DNA of 16,359 nt, from the NCBI GenBank assembly GCA_900770895.1, contig CAAGMF010000226.1, positions 1-16,359 on the forward strand. Direction: 5' to 3'. A program made the translations under genes and the position numbers. The notes under the pieces are model-generated. The model saw only the letters and a program-made list of their open reading frames with translations. It was not told the origin of the DNA and searched no databases. Source of the stretch: an uncultured Mitsuokella sp. GTDB lineage: Bacteria > Bacillota > Negativicutes > Selenomonadales > Selenomonadaceae. This document shows, one piece after another, positions 7,743-14,569 of the stretch; within the stretch, counting starts at the first letter, position 1, and each line of letters starts with the position of its first letter.

Positions 7743-8144
7743 TATAATGATATATGTAAAAAACATGCAGTATCACAGCCGTCAGGTAAAGCTACCGACA
7801 ACGGCGCCAGTCTGGAGACGGCGATCCGCGAGGCCATTGCCTACTGCATAAGCAACGACTTTATGGCTGATTATTTCAGCGAGAACGAAAGTGAGGTTTT
7901 AGATATGGTATCGGCAAAATGGGATATAGATGAAGCTTTGCAAGTTTCCAAAGAAGAAGGTAAGGAAGAAGGACGTACTGAAGGACGCGCTGAAGGACGT
8001 ACTGAAGGACGTATCGAGGGACGTGCCGAGGGAATTCTTGAAACATTCAAGGGGTTAGTCAAGGACGGCACTTTGACTATCGAGACTGCTGCCAAGAAGA
8101 TGGGCGTAACCGTTGCTGATTTCCGCAAGATGGCTATGCTCTGA
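7743..8144 (+). pseudogene. C-terminal remnant of an Rpn/PD-(D/E)XK transposase-family gene
   Basis: The reading frame is open from the stop at 7740-7742 to 8144 on the strand opposite to all neighbours. It resembles the C-terminal part of Rpn-type proteins: ETAIREAIAYCISNDFMADYF, then the acidic-basic EEGKEEG stretch, EGRT/EGRA repeats, and a helical tail (ETAAKKMGVTVADFRKM). The PD-(D/E)XK nuclease half that should precede it is missing, so a full-length product is unlikely. The first ATG (7863) has no Shine-Dalgarno. The ATG at 7905 has GAGG 8 bases upstream and could express a 79-residue C-terminal peptide. Base composition is more AT-rich than the surrounding genes. Family assignment comes from the recognisable tail only. 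Confidence 0.6.
7968..8027 (+). repeat. 12-base tandem repeat (EGR-x) in the Rpn remnant
   Basis: Five 12-base units of the form GARGGACGY plus a variable codon encode EGRT, EGRA, EGRT, EGRI and EGRA. A sixth, degenerate unit (EGIL) follows. The length is a multiple of three, so copy number can vary without shifting the frame. Such EGR/EEG arrays are usual in this protein family. Confidence 0.85.
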
Positions 8145-8158
8145 TGTTACTTTGAGTT

Positions 8159-8371
8159 TTGGATGTGATATCGATGAAATGGGATTGGAACGAGGCCTTA
8201 CGAGTGGCTGGAGAAGAAAGCTATGAAGAAGGATATAAAATAGGGTATAAAAAAGGACTTCTCCTCGCACTAGTCAATTTGGTAAACAAGGATATGATTT
8301 CTTTGACCGCTGCGGCAAAAGAAGCTGGGCTTTCTGTCGACGAATTCAAGAAGGCGACGAGCAGGCTGTGA
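8159..8371 (+). pseudogene. Second, diverged C-terminal Rpn-type fragment
   Basis: A 70-codon frame whose protein parallels the tail of the preceding remnant: ISMKWDWNEALRVA against VSAKWDIDEALQVS, a shortened EEG/YKKG stretch, then AAAKEAGLSVDEFKKA against AAKKMGVTVADFRKM. DNA similarity starts at the GAG near 8154, ten bases past the stop of the first fragment. It carries a one-base deletion relative to that copy, so the frame is closed just upstream. It therefore looks like a tandem, decayed 3'-end duplicate. Possible starts are TTG 8159 or the ATG at about 8174, neither with a good ribosome site. A small expressed protein is possible but unsupported. Confidence 0.5.
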
Positions 8372-8418
8372 TACTGCTATAACGGTGGATGGCGCGCTTC
8401 ACGTCCTCAGTTCCAGCC

Positions 8419-8522
8419 CACCTCATCCACCGCTGACGCGGTCCCCCTTCTCCTGAGGAGAAGGCTGTAAAGTACGGAGCCTTCCCCTTTGGGGAAGGTG
8501 CCCCGAAGGGGCGGATGAGGTG
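8419..8522. repeat. 104-bp palindromic intergenic element (MITE/REP-like)
   Basis: The ends are inverted repeats (CACCTCATCC at 8419 and GGATGAGGTG ending at 8522). Inside are three hairpins: CCTTCTCC/GGAGAAGG (8446-8464), CCTTCCCC/GGGGAAGG (8480-8498) and GCCCC/GGGGC (8500-8512). There is no coding potential. The layout fits a non-autonomous mobile or REP-type element. It lies beside the Rpn fragments and just downstream of the porin terminator. Confidence 0.65.
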
Positions 8523-8544
8523 CGAGCGCGGAAAATTTTATACG

Positions 8545-8574
8545 CAAAAACGCCGAGGCGAAAGCCCCGGCGTT
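8545..8574 (-). terminator. Rho-independent terminator of the SLH porin
   Basis: On the minus strand AACGCCGGGGC (8564-8574), a 4-base loop and GCCTCGGCGTT (8549-8559, one G-U pair) run into a T tract (TTTTTG, to 8545). It lies 22 bases past the porin stop codon. Confidence 0.9.
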
Positions 8575-8596
8575 CTGTTTATAGGCGCTTATATGA

Positions 8597-10264
8597 TTAG
8601 AAGCTGTAGGTGAGAGCTGCAAGTGCGACATCGTCGTACCGCGAGAAGGAACCAAAGTCACTATCACTGAAATGCTTATCAAATGGCTTGAGTTTGTAGT
8701 AGCAGAACTCGAGGTTCGTATTTGCAGCGAGCATGTAGTCAACGCCAATGCCCCAGCCGCGGTCACCGTTGCCCCAACGATTGTCTCCGCTCTTGAAGCT
8801 ACTATTGCCACCAGCAATATTAAGGCGATGTCCCCAGAACGTGGAGTCAACCGAAGCATTACCGAGTGCGAAATACTCACCGTAAACCTTCCAAGTTCCT
8901 CCCTTCTTCCAATCCATATTGCCATAGGTCAGGCGACTCCAGAAGCCTTTGCGGTCAAGTTTTTTGCCACTATAATTCGAGTTAGATATTCTCGTATCAG
9001 CAATGTTATTATAGATACCCTCGGCAATCAAGTTCCATTTCGGTGCTAGCTGAGTATTTATACCTAGAGCAAATTGATTAAACTTATAGTCTTTTTTGCT
9101 CCAAGTAGTATCTTTAGATGTTGTTGCCGTTGTTGTCAAATCCGATGATGATATAGGGAACTTAACACCCCGACTTTCATCCCAGCTATAGAGTTGAGTA
9201 CCTTCATACCAAGAAGAACCGTTTGACGTATATGTAACGCCAGCCACTGTCACTTGTTTTCCTTTCTCAATTCCCTGCTTTACTTCAGTATTATAGCTGG
9301 TACTTGCAGACGACAAGTCGCTATTCGTATGCAGCGTTGCAAACGTAATAGTCGTTGCCGGACTCGTCTTCACCGTAGTGTTGGTGAAGTACGCCCACAT
9401 GGTGCTATCCTGCCAGCCCTCGGCGCCCATGTCACCATAGCCGGCCATTACGTTCACCTTTGGTCCGAACTGATGCGAGATGTAGGCACCATCCATTGAG
9501 TTCTCCCACCAGAGACCGCCCTGGCCAAGGTTGAACTCGTTACGGCCTACCGCTACGCGCGTACCGGCGTTGTCCCAGAACAGGCTCATCTTGTCCAGCT
9601 TGAAGTCACTCTGGTTACGATAACTATTATCCCAAGAATTGAAGTTGGCATTATTGGGATCTGTTGATGAATACTGGGCTCCACTATGTACACCTGTGCT
9701 ATCCTCATATTTCAACCGGCCATCAACATAGAGGTTCTTAGCCGGGCTTCCCCAAATACCGAGGCGCACACGTTTCTCCCACTGACGCTCCTTCCCCGCC
9801 TGAGAGGCATCCCAATACTTATTCGGATGCGTCATCTTATTATCTTTATTCTGGAAATAGCGCAGACGGGTATCGCCGTACCACTTAAAGCTGGACTGGT
9901 TTCTCTTCAGCTCCTGCACGTCGCCCTCGACGGCCGTCAGGCGGGCGTCCATGTCTTTCAGCTCAGCAGCGAATTCGCGGGAGAGTTTCTTGATGGCGCC
10001 TTTGTCGGCCGGACGGGCGGTGTCGTATTTCTCGAGCGCCTTGCTGACGATTTCGGCCATCTCGTAGCGGTTCATGAGCTTGTCGCCGTTGAAGGTACCG
10101 TCGCCGTAGCCATCGAGCACGCCGTCTTTCGCGAGCATGTTCACGGCATCATAGGCCCAGTGATCCTTTGGTACGTCTTTGAACGGGTTCGTAGCTGCAA
10201 AAGCCGTCGTAGCCGAGAGGGTCGTAGCTGCGAGTATGGCAGCCACCATTGCTTTCTTCTTCAT
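8597..10264 (-). CDS. SLH-domain outer-membrane porin (Mep45-type)
   Basis: A 555-residue outer-membrane protein that forms a general diffusion channel and tethers the outer membrane to peptidoglycan. Order: signal peptide (1-23, ending AFA), one SLH domain (about 26-85, with DVPKDHWAYDAVNMLAKDG and the DGYGDGTF turn), a coiled coil (about 90-128, AELKDMDARLTAVEGDVQEL), then a beta-barrel rich in alternating aromatic strands and ending in LAALTYSF, the C-terminal Phe typical of barrel insertion. In Selenomonas the SLH domain of such proteins binds cadaverine-bearing peptidoglycan; this is known for the family and was not tested here. AGGAGG lies 9 bases before the ATG. It is a monocistronic gene with a strong terminator. 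It could serve as the entry route for oligosaccharides made by the nearby galactanases, but such porins are usually constitutive housekeeping proteins. I could not pick a convincing promoter. Confidence 0.93.
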   Translation of the reverse strand: MKKKAMVAAILAATTLSATTAFAATNPFKDVPKDHWAYDAVNMLAKDGVLDGYGDGTFNGDKLMNRYEMAEIVSKALEKYDTARPADKGAIKKLSREFAAELKDMDARLTAVEGDVQELKRNQSSFKWYGDTRLRYFQNKDNKMTHPNKYWDASQAGKERQWEKRVRLGIWGSPAKNLYVDGRLKYEDSTGVHSGAQYSSTDPNNANFNSWDNSYRNQSDFKLDKMSLFWDNAGTRVAVGRNEFNLGQGGLWWENSMDGAYISHQFGPKVNVMAGYGDMGAEGWQDSTMWAYFTNTTVKTSPATTITFATLHTNSDLSSASTSYNTEVKQGIEKGKQVTVAGVTYTSNGSSWYEGTQLYSWDESRGVKFPISSSDLTTTATTSKDTTWSKKDYKFNQFALGINTQLAPKWNLIAEGIYNNIADTRISNSNYSGKKLDRKGFWSRLTYGNMDWKKGGTWKVYGEYFALGNASVDSTFWGHRLNIAGGNSSFKSGDNRWGNGDRGWGIGVDYMLAANTNLEFCYYKLKPFDKHFSDSDFGSFSRYDDVALAALTYSF

Positions 10265-10385
10265 TACTTGTTTCCTCCTGTCTCTCTTTCTCCCATACAG
10301 TGTATAAATCCTATTTGCAAACCCGTCCTGCTGTTTCCGTGTTTCCAGCTGGCCCGGGGATCTGCCTGTTTCATGTCTCTCTGGC

Positions 10386-10445
10386 TCATGAATGACGAAC
10401 AGCCAATCCAGCCCGGGACAGGCTCGGACTGGCTGTCATTCATGA
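10386..10445. repeat. 60-base imperfect inverted repeat between PTS gene and porin
   Basis: The outer arms TCATGAATGAC (10386-10396) and GTCATTCATGA (10435-10445) are perfectly complementary. Inner segments (AGCCA/TGGCT, TCC/GGA, AGCC/GGCT) extend the stem to about 23 bp with a 4-base bulge and a 7-base loop. No T tract follows on either strand, so it is not a standard terminator. It could be a structured 5' region of the porin transcript, a protein site or a small repeat element. Confidence 0.5.
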
Positions 10446-10502
10446 TAGGGATTATTTAGGTTAGGGGTAATTAGGGGTAAAAAGGGGAATTAGTTTTATT
10501 GA

Positions 10503-10530
10503 GGGCCGCCGCTGTCCACCAGGACGGCCC
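10503..10530 (-). terminator. Possible weak terminator after the PTS permease gene
   Basis: On the minus strand GGGCCG (10525-10530) and CGGCCC (10503-10508) pair around a loop that can itself form GTCC/GGAC. It starts 13 bases past the stop codon. The following sequence, TCAATAAAAC, is not a good T tract, so termination would be weak. Confidence 0.4.
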
Positions 10531-10542
10531 GGTAAAAGCCGT

Positions 10543-12282
10543 TTACTTGTTTATGATGTTCAGAGCGAATTCCAGTGCTTTCTCAGGCTGGCGGGTCAGG
10601 CCGACATATTCGCGGCCGCTCGTCGTAGCACTCTTCACGCCCTGCTCGTCGCAGTCATGCTTCAGCTCGTCGTACATGCTGGCCATCTGCGGCGCGAGCA
10701 CGATGAGGTCGAAGTCTTTGATGATATCCTTATGCTGGCCGTAAGCCATAGCGATGGCCTCTACCGGCAGGTTCTTGGCCTTGGCACCCTTGCTGATGGC
10801 TTTGGCGAGCATGGAGCTCGTCGCACCAGAGGCGCAGAGGACGAGGACGCGCTTCTCGCCGTCCACCTTGGCCGGCTCAGCGTCAGCCGCAGGCGCAGCA
10901 GCTGCAGCCTCAGCAGGGGCCTCGGCTTTGCCGCTCTCGATCTCCTCAGCCTCCTCGATGGCATCCTCCGGGGTAGCGGTCTCCTCATCGTCAGCGGATA
11001 TCTCGCCATTGGCGATAGCGGTCTCGCGGGCCACGAGCTGGCCGTCATAGACTTTGAAGAACGGATAGTACATGACTGCATCGACGACAAGCAGCAGCGG
11101 AGCCAGGATGAAGGCGAGCTTGGCAAAGCCGGTAGCGATGACGAGGCCGATCGGGGCCGGTGTGGTCCACGGCAGGATGTAGATCATGGAGTTCATGCCG
11201 AGGTTATCGACGAAGAATTTGAATATCCAGACGTTCGCAATCGGCGTCAGGATGAACGGGAAGAACAGGACCGGGTTCAGGACGATCGGGGCGCCGAACA
11301 GGATCGGCTCATTGACAGCGAACGTGACCGGGATGATGGAGGCACGACCGACAGCGCGGAGCTGTTTCGATTTCGCGATGAATGCGCACATCGCGCAGAA
11401 CATCAGCGTAGCGCCGGTGCCGCCGAGGGTGGCGACGAAGTAGCTCGTCGGATGAGTCAGGATGTTCGTAGCATGACCGCCCGCTGTGACGATCTGGAGG
11501 TTGGCCTCGATGTTCGCGATGTAGATGGCGGTGACGGCCGGCTCGACGATGGACGGGCCGTGGATGCCGACGAACCAGAACATGGCCATGGCACCGTAGA
11601 TGATGGCGACGCCGATGTAGCCATCAGCAGCGACGAACAGCGGTTTGAACAGCTCGAGGATCCAGGCGCCGAACAGCATGCCCGTGATGTTCTCGAAGAT
11701 GATGCTGCCGAGCCAGAATACGAATACGGCTACGGACAGCGGGATGAGGTCGGCGAATGTCTGCGCGATGTAGTGCGGGACTTCGTCCGGCAGCTTGATC
11801 GTGATGTTGCGGCTGACGAAGAATTTGTAGATGTTCGGCACCGTGAAGGCGACGACGAATGCGGAAAGCAGGCCCTTCGTGCCCATGAACTCGAGGGCGA
11901 TGCCCTTCTCGATCGGGGCGACAGCCAGGAGCAACAGGCAGATGACCGAGACGATCATGACGGAGACGTCATTGATCTGGCGCAGCTTCGGCAGCTGATG
12001 GTTGATGCTGTCGGTCAGGCTTTTCGCGATGGTCATGACCATGAGCATGGCCAGGATGCCCATCGAGTAGTTGTAAGCCTGCCAGAGGTGCTTGGCGATG
12101 TTGTCAGGTACCTTGACACCGAATATCTCCGGGACGCTGGCCACGAGGATGAACAGCGAGGAGAACAATATGACCGGTATGCAGCTGACGAAGCCATCGC
12201 GGATGGCTCGCAGGTATTTATTGTTGGAAACCTTTTCGAAGAATGGCTTCATGGTTTCCACCATCTTGATCAGTTTGTCCAT
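10543..12282 (-). CDS. PTS permease, lactose/cellobiose family, fused EIIC-EIIB
   Basis: A 579-residue inner-membrane protein that imports and phosphorylates a disaccharide. Residues 1 to about 425 are the multi-helix IIC channel of the Lac (LacE/CelB) family, with the signatures FWFVGIHGPSIVEP and PILFGAPIVLNP. Residues about 426-477 form a flexible Glu/Ala/Pro-rich linker. Residues 478-579 are a IIB domain with the phospho-accepting cysteine at C483 (VLVLCASGATSSML). Domain order and length match LacE-type proteins. By context its substrate may be galactobiose or other beta-galactosides released by the GH53 enzymes; cellobiose or lactose are alternatives. The matching EIIA and a 6-phospho-beta-galactosidase are not in the window and must be supplied elsewhere. 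GGAAGGG lies 11 bases before the ATG, rather far. It shares the composite operator with two galactanase promoters. Confidence 0.93.
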   Translation of the reverse strand: MDKLIKMVETMKPFFEKVSNNKYLRAIRDGFVSCIPVILFSSLFILVASVPEIFGVKVPDNIAKHLWQAYNYSMGILAMLMVMTIAKSLTDSINHQLPKLRQINDVSVMIVSVICLLLLAVAPIEKGIALEFMGTKGLLSAFVVAFTVPNIYKFFVSRNITIKLPDEVPHYIAQTFADLIPLSVAVFVFWLGSIIFENITGMLFGAWILELFKPLFVAADGYIGVAIIYGAMAMFWFVGIHGPSIVEPAVTAIYIANIEANLQIVTAGGHATNILTHPTSYFVATLGGTGATLMFCAMCAFIAKSKQLRAVGRASIIPVTFAVNEPILFGAPIVLNPVLFFPFILTPIANVWIFKFFVDNLGMNSMIYILPWTTPAPIGLVIATGFAKLAFILAPLLLVVDAVMYYPFFKVYDGQLVARETAIANGEISADDEETATPEDAIEEAEEIESGKAEAPAEAAAAAPAADAEPAKVDGEKRVLVLCASGATSSMLAKAISKGAKAKNLPVEAIAMAYGQHKDIIKDFDLIVLAPQMASMYDELKHDCDEQGVKSATTSGREYVGLTRQPEKALEFALNIINK

Positions 12283-12373
12283 GATGATGATTTCCCTTCC
12301 TTTATGATGACACCCTGCAGGCGGGTTCGTCGACGCTCCCCGTCCTGCTGTCTCTCTTTTGCTCTATGGTTAT

Positions 12374-12425
12374 AGTATAGAGTAAAATCGTTTTCACTTG
12401 TTTTCAAGCTTTGAAAATCTTTTCA
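12374..12425 (-). promoter_or_regulatory. Promoter with composite TGAAAA operator, PTS permease
   Basis: On the minus strand: TGAAAA (12420-12425), 2 bases, TTTTCA (12412-12417), 5 bases, TGAAAA (12401-12406), CAAG (12397-12400), 17 bases, TATACT (12374-12379). A further TGAAAA (12391-12396) follows 10 bases toward the gene inside the spacer and forms TGAAAACGATTTTA, which partly resembles a CcpA cre site. Spacing equals that of the GH53 copy 3 and copy 4 promoters. Confidence 0.75.
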
Positions 12426-12457
12426 GAGGGATTGTTACAGAAAGGAAGGCTACGTAT

Positions 12458-12485
12458 CTAAAAGGGGCTGCTAGAAGCAGCCCCT
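12458..12485 (-). terminator. Rho-independent terminator of the chemoreceptor operon
   Basis: On the minus strand AGGGGCTGC (12477-12485), a 5-base loop and GCAGCCCCT (12463-12471) run into TTT. It begins 6 bases past the chemoreceptor stop codon. The T tract is short, but the 9-bp GC-rich stem is perfect. Confidence 0.85.
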
Positions 12486-12490
12486 GGAAT

Positions 12491-14557
12491 TTAAAGTCGG
12501 AATTTCGCTACATTGTCGGATAGCTGCTGGGCCATCTCGGCAAGCTTGCTGCTGGCATCGGCCAGCTCGTGAGCGGCCGCCGTCTGTTCCTCGGTCGTGG
12601 CCGAGACGGTCTCGGCCTCCTGCGCCGTGCCCTCGCTGGCGGATTTCATGGTCGCTATGTTCTTCTCTATATTCCTGCCACCGGCGTCGACGCGCTGGAC
12701 TGCGGCCTCTATACCGGACAGCTTGTCAGCTACGTCGTCGACGAGGGAGACGATGGAGCGGAATGACTCGCTCATGGAGAGTATGGAGTCGGTGCCGGCC
12801 TTTACCTCCTCGCCGCTCTGGCGGATGCCCTCGACGACGGTCTGGGTATCGTTCTGGATGGCGGCGATGAGCGAGGCGATGCGGTTCGCAGCCTCGGCTG
12901 ACTGCTCGGCGAGCTTGCGGACTTCGTCGGCGACGACGGAGAACCCGCGGCCGGCCTCGCCCGCCCGGGCGGCCTCTATAGCGGCGTTCAGCGCGAGGAG
13001 GTTCGTCTGGTCGGCAATCTCGCTGATGGTGTCGACGATCTTGCCGATCTCATCGGAGCGCTGGCCGAGAACCTCGACCATGTGCGTCGTCTCCTCCGTC
13101 GTGGCGGCGATGCGCTTGATCTGGCTGACGGTATCGTTCAGACGCTGGCTGCCGGCCTCTGCGACTTTGGCTGCCTCACGGCCGCGCTCGGTCGCGCTCT
13201 GCGTACGCTCGTTGATATCCTTGATATCGCTGGCAAAGGCCTGTACCGTCTGCGTCGTATCGTTCACGGCCTGCAGCTGCTCCGCCGAGCTGGCGGCCAC
13301 ATGCGTGATGGACTCGGCAATCTGGTTCGAGGCCTCGGCTGACTGCTCGGTCGTGGCATTCATCTCCTCGACCGATGCGGCCAGGTTCGTGGCCGAGTCG
13401 CTGACGGTCGTGAGCACCTTTGCGACGTCGCGGCGCATGGTGTCGAGCGCCCGGGCGAGACGCCCGAGTTCGTCATCCGTCGTCGCAGCCGGCTCGCGCT
13501 CGCTGAAGTCACCACCAGCCAGCTGGCTGACGTCGTTCATCATGCCCTTGAGCGGCCGCGTGATGCGGCTGACCGCCATGACGATGCCGAGGGATATGAG
13601 TATGAGCAGGACGAGCGATATGCCGGTCATGATCTTCAGCGCGTTATACGCCGAGGCAAACAGCTCATCCTCATAGGCGATGGAGGCTACGCCCCAGCCG
13701 GTGCCCTTCACCGGATAGTAGATAGCGATCATTTTCTCGCCATCAGCAGTCGTGAAGCGCTCCATGTCGGCCCGGCCTGAGCGCATCTTCTCGCCGAGGC
13801 GTACCATGGCCGGATCGCTGTCATTGTCGATGCTCTTCTTCAATACGTCATCTTTGTTCGGGCTCGAGAGATAGGTGCCATCACTGTTGATCAGGATGCT
13901 GTAGCCATTATCGCCGAAACGCAGGCTCTGCACTTTCTCATCGAGCTCGTCGAGCCTTACCTCGGCCGTGGCCAGTCCCAGACGCTGGCCGCCGGCGTTC
14001 TTCACAGCTGAGGCTACGACGAAGTATACCGAGCCATCCGAACCGAGCTGCGGCGTCGTGATATACTGGTCGGATTTGCCCTCGAGCAGGTCTTTGTAGG
14101 CCGCCTCGCCGGTGACCGATGTCACGGCCGGGCCAGCCTTGCTGTCGCTATAGAGATTGCCCGAGCCATCGAGCGGCAGGTAGCCGATATTATTGTACGA
14201 GCGCGCGAACTGCTCCTTCATGAGCTTCCAGCGCGGAGCATTCACCTGAGCAATCGCTCCGGCATCACTGCCGACCGTGCTATAGGAGGCTGCCACCTGC
14301 TGCGTCTCGAGCTTGCGCTCATTGAGCCAGGTGGCCAGCGTATCACTGGCATCCTGCGTGCTCACGATGGCCCGGCTCAGGATCTCGTGCTGCATGCTGT
14401 CAGCCATGTAGCGATAGATGACGATCGACAGCACGGCCAGTCCTATGGCGACGATCGGCAGCACGAGCAGCAGGATCTTCTGCTTTATGCTGCGCCCCGC
14501 GAGCATCTTCGTTGTCTGGCCCGCTGCCTGGGGCAACGCCTTCAATTCATTCTGCAT
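12491..14557 (-). CDS. Methyl-accepting chemotaxis protein with dCache sensor
   Basis: A 688-residue inner-membrane chemoreceptor that controls the CheA kinase and thus swimming direction. Order: short cytoplasmic start, TM1 (about 27-50), extracytoplasmic dCache ligand domain (about 52-300, with DNGYSILINSDGTYLSSP and VKGTGWGVASI), TM2 (about 307-331), HAMP (about 329-382) and the long signalling coiled coil (383-688) with the conserved hairpin tip (about 515-550, LLALNAAIEAARAGEAGRGF). Glu/Gln-rich stretches near 397-412 and 653-668 are likely methylation segments. It starts 12 bases after the stop of the binding-protein gene, and its Shine-Dalgarno (AAGGGGG) overlaps that stop, so the two are translationally linked. 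The ligand is unknown; the dCache domain may sense a small molecule directly or dock the loaded binding protein. Confidence 0.95.
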   Translation of the reverse strand: MQNELKALPQAAGQTTKMLAGRSIKQKILLLVLPIVAIGLAVLSIVIYRYMADSMQHEILSRAIVSTQDASDTLATWLNERKLETQQVAASYSTVGSDAGAIAQVNAPRWKLMKEQFARSYNNIGYLPLDGSGNLYSDSKAGPAVTSVTGEAAYKDLLEGKSDQYITTPQLGSDGSVYFVVASAVKNAGGQRLGLATAEVRLDELDEKVQSLRFGDNGYSILINSDGTYLSSPNKDDVLKKSIDNDSDPAMVRLGEKMRSGRADMERFTTADGEKMIAIYYPVKGTGWGVASIAYEDELFASAYNALKIMTGISLVLLILISLGIVMAVSRITRPLKGMMNDVSQLAGGDFSEREPAATTDDELGRLARALDTMRRDVAKVLTTVSDSATNLAASVEEMNATTEQSAEASNQIAESITHVAASSAEQLQAVNDTTQTVQAFASDIKDINERTQSATERGREAAKVAEAGSQRLNDTVSQIKRIAATTEETTHMVEVLGQRSDEIGKIVDTISEIADQTNLLALNAAIEAARAGEAGRGFSVVADEVRKLAEQSAEAANRIASLIAAIQNDTQTVVEGIRQSGEEVKAGTDSILSMSESFRSIVSLVDDVADKLSGIEAAVQRVDAGGRNIEKNIATMKSASEGTAQEAETVSATTEEQTAAAHELADASSKLAEMAQQLSDNVAKFRL

Positions 14558-14569
14558 CTGACTGCCCCC

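Noticed and set aside
7968..8027. CRISPR-like repeat array
   Set aside because: The 12-base units are contiguous with no spacers and encode an in-frame EGR-x protein repeat.
10265..10385. Porin promoter
   Set aside because: Several weak boxes (for example TTGCAA with TATGGG after 17 bases) are possible, but none is clearly better than chance, so no feature was called.
10657..12375. 572-codon plus-strand frame opposite the PTS gene
   Set aside because: Its composition is extreme in Asp, Glu and Arg, it has no recognisable fold, and the minus strand encodes a clear IIC-IIB permease over the same bases.
12374..12425. Sigma-54 promoter before the PTS gene, as seen for LevR-type systems
   Set aside because: No GG/GC pair at -24/-12 (TGGCAC-N5-TTGCA type) is present. 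A sigma-70 type -10 with the TGAAAA sites explains the region better.
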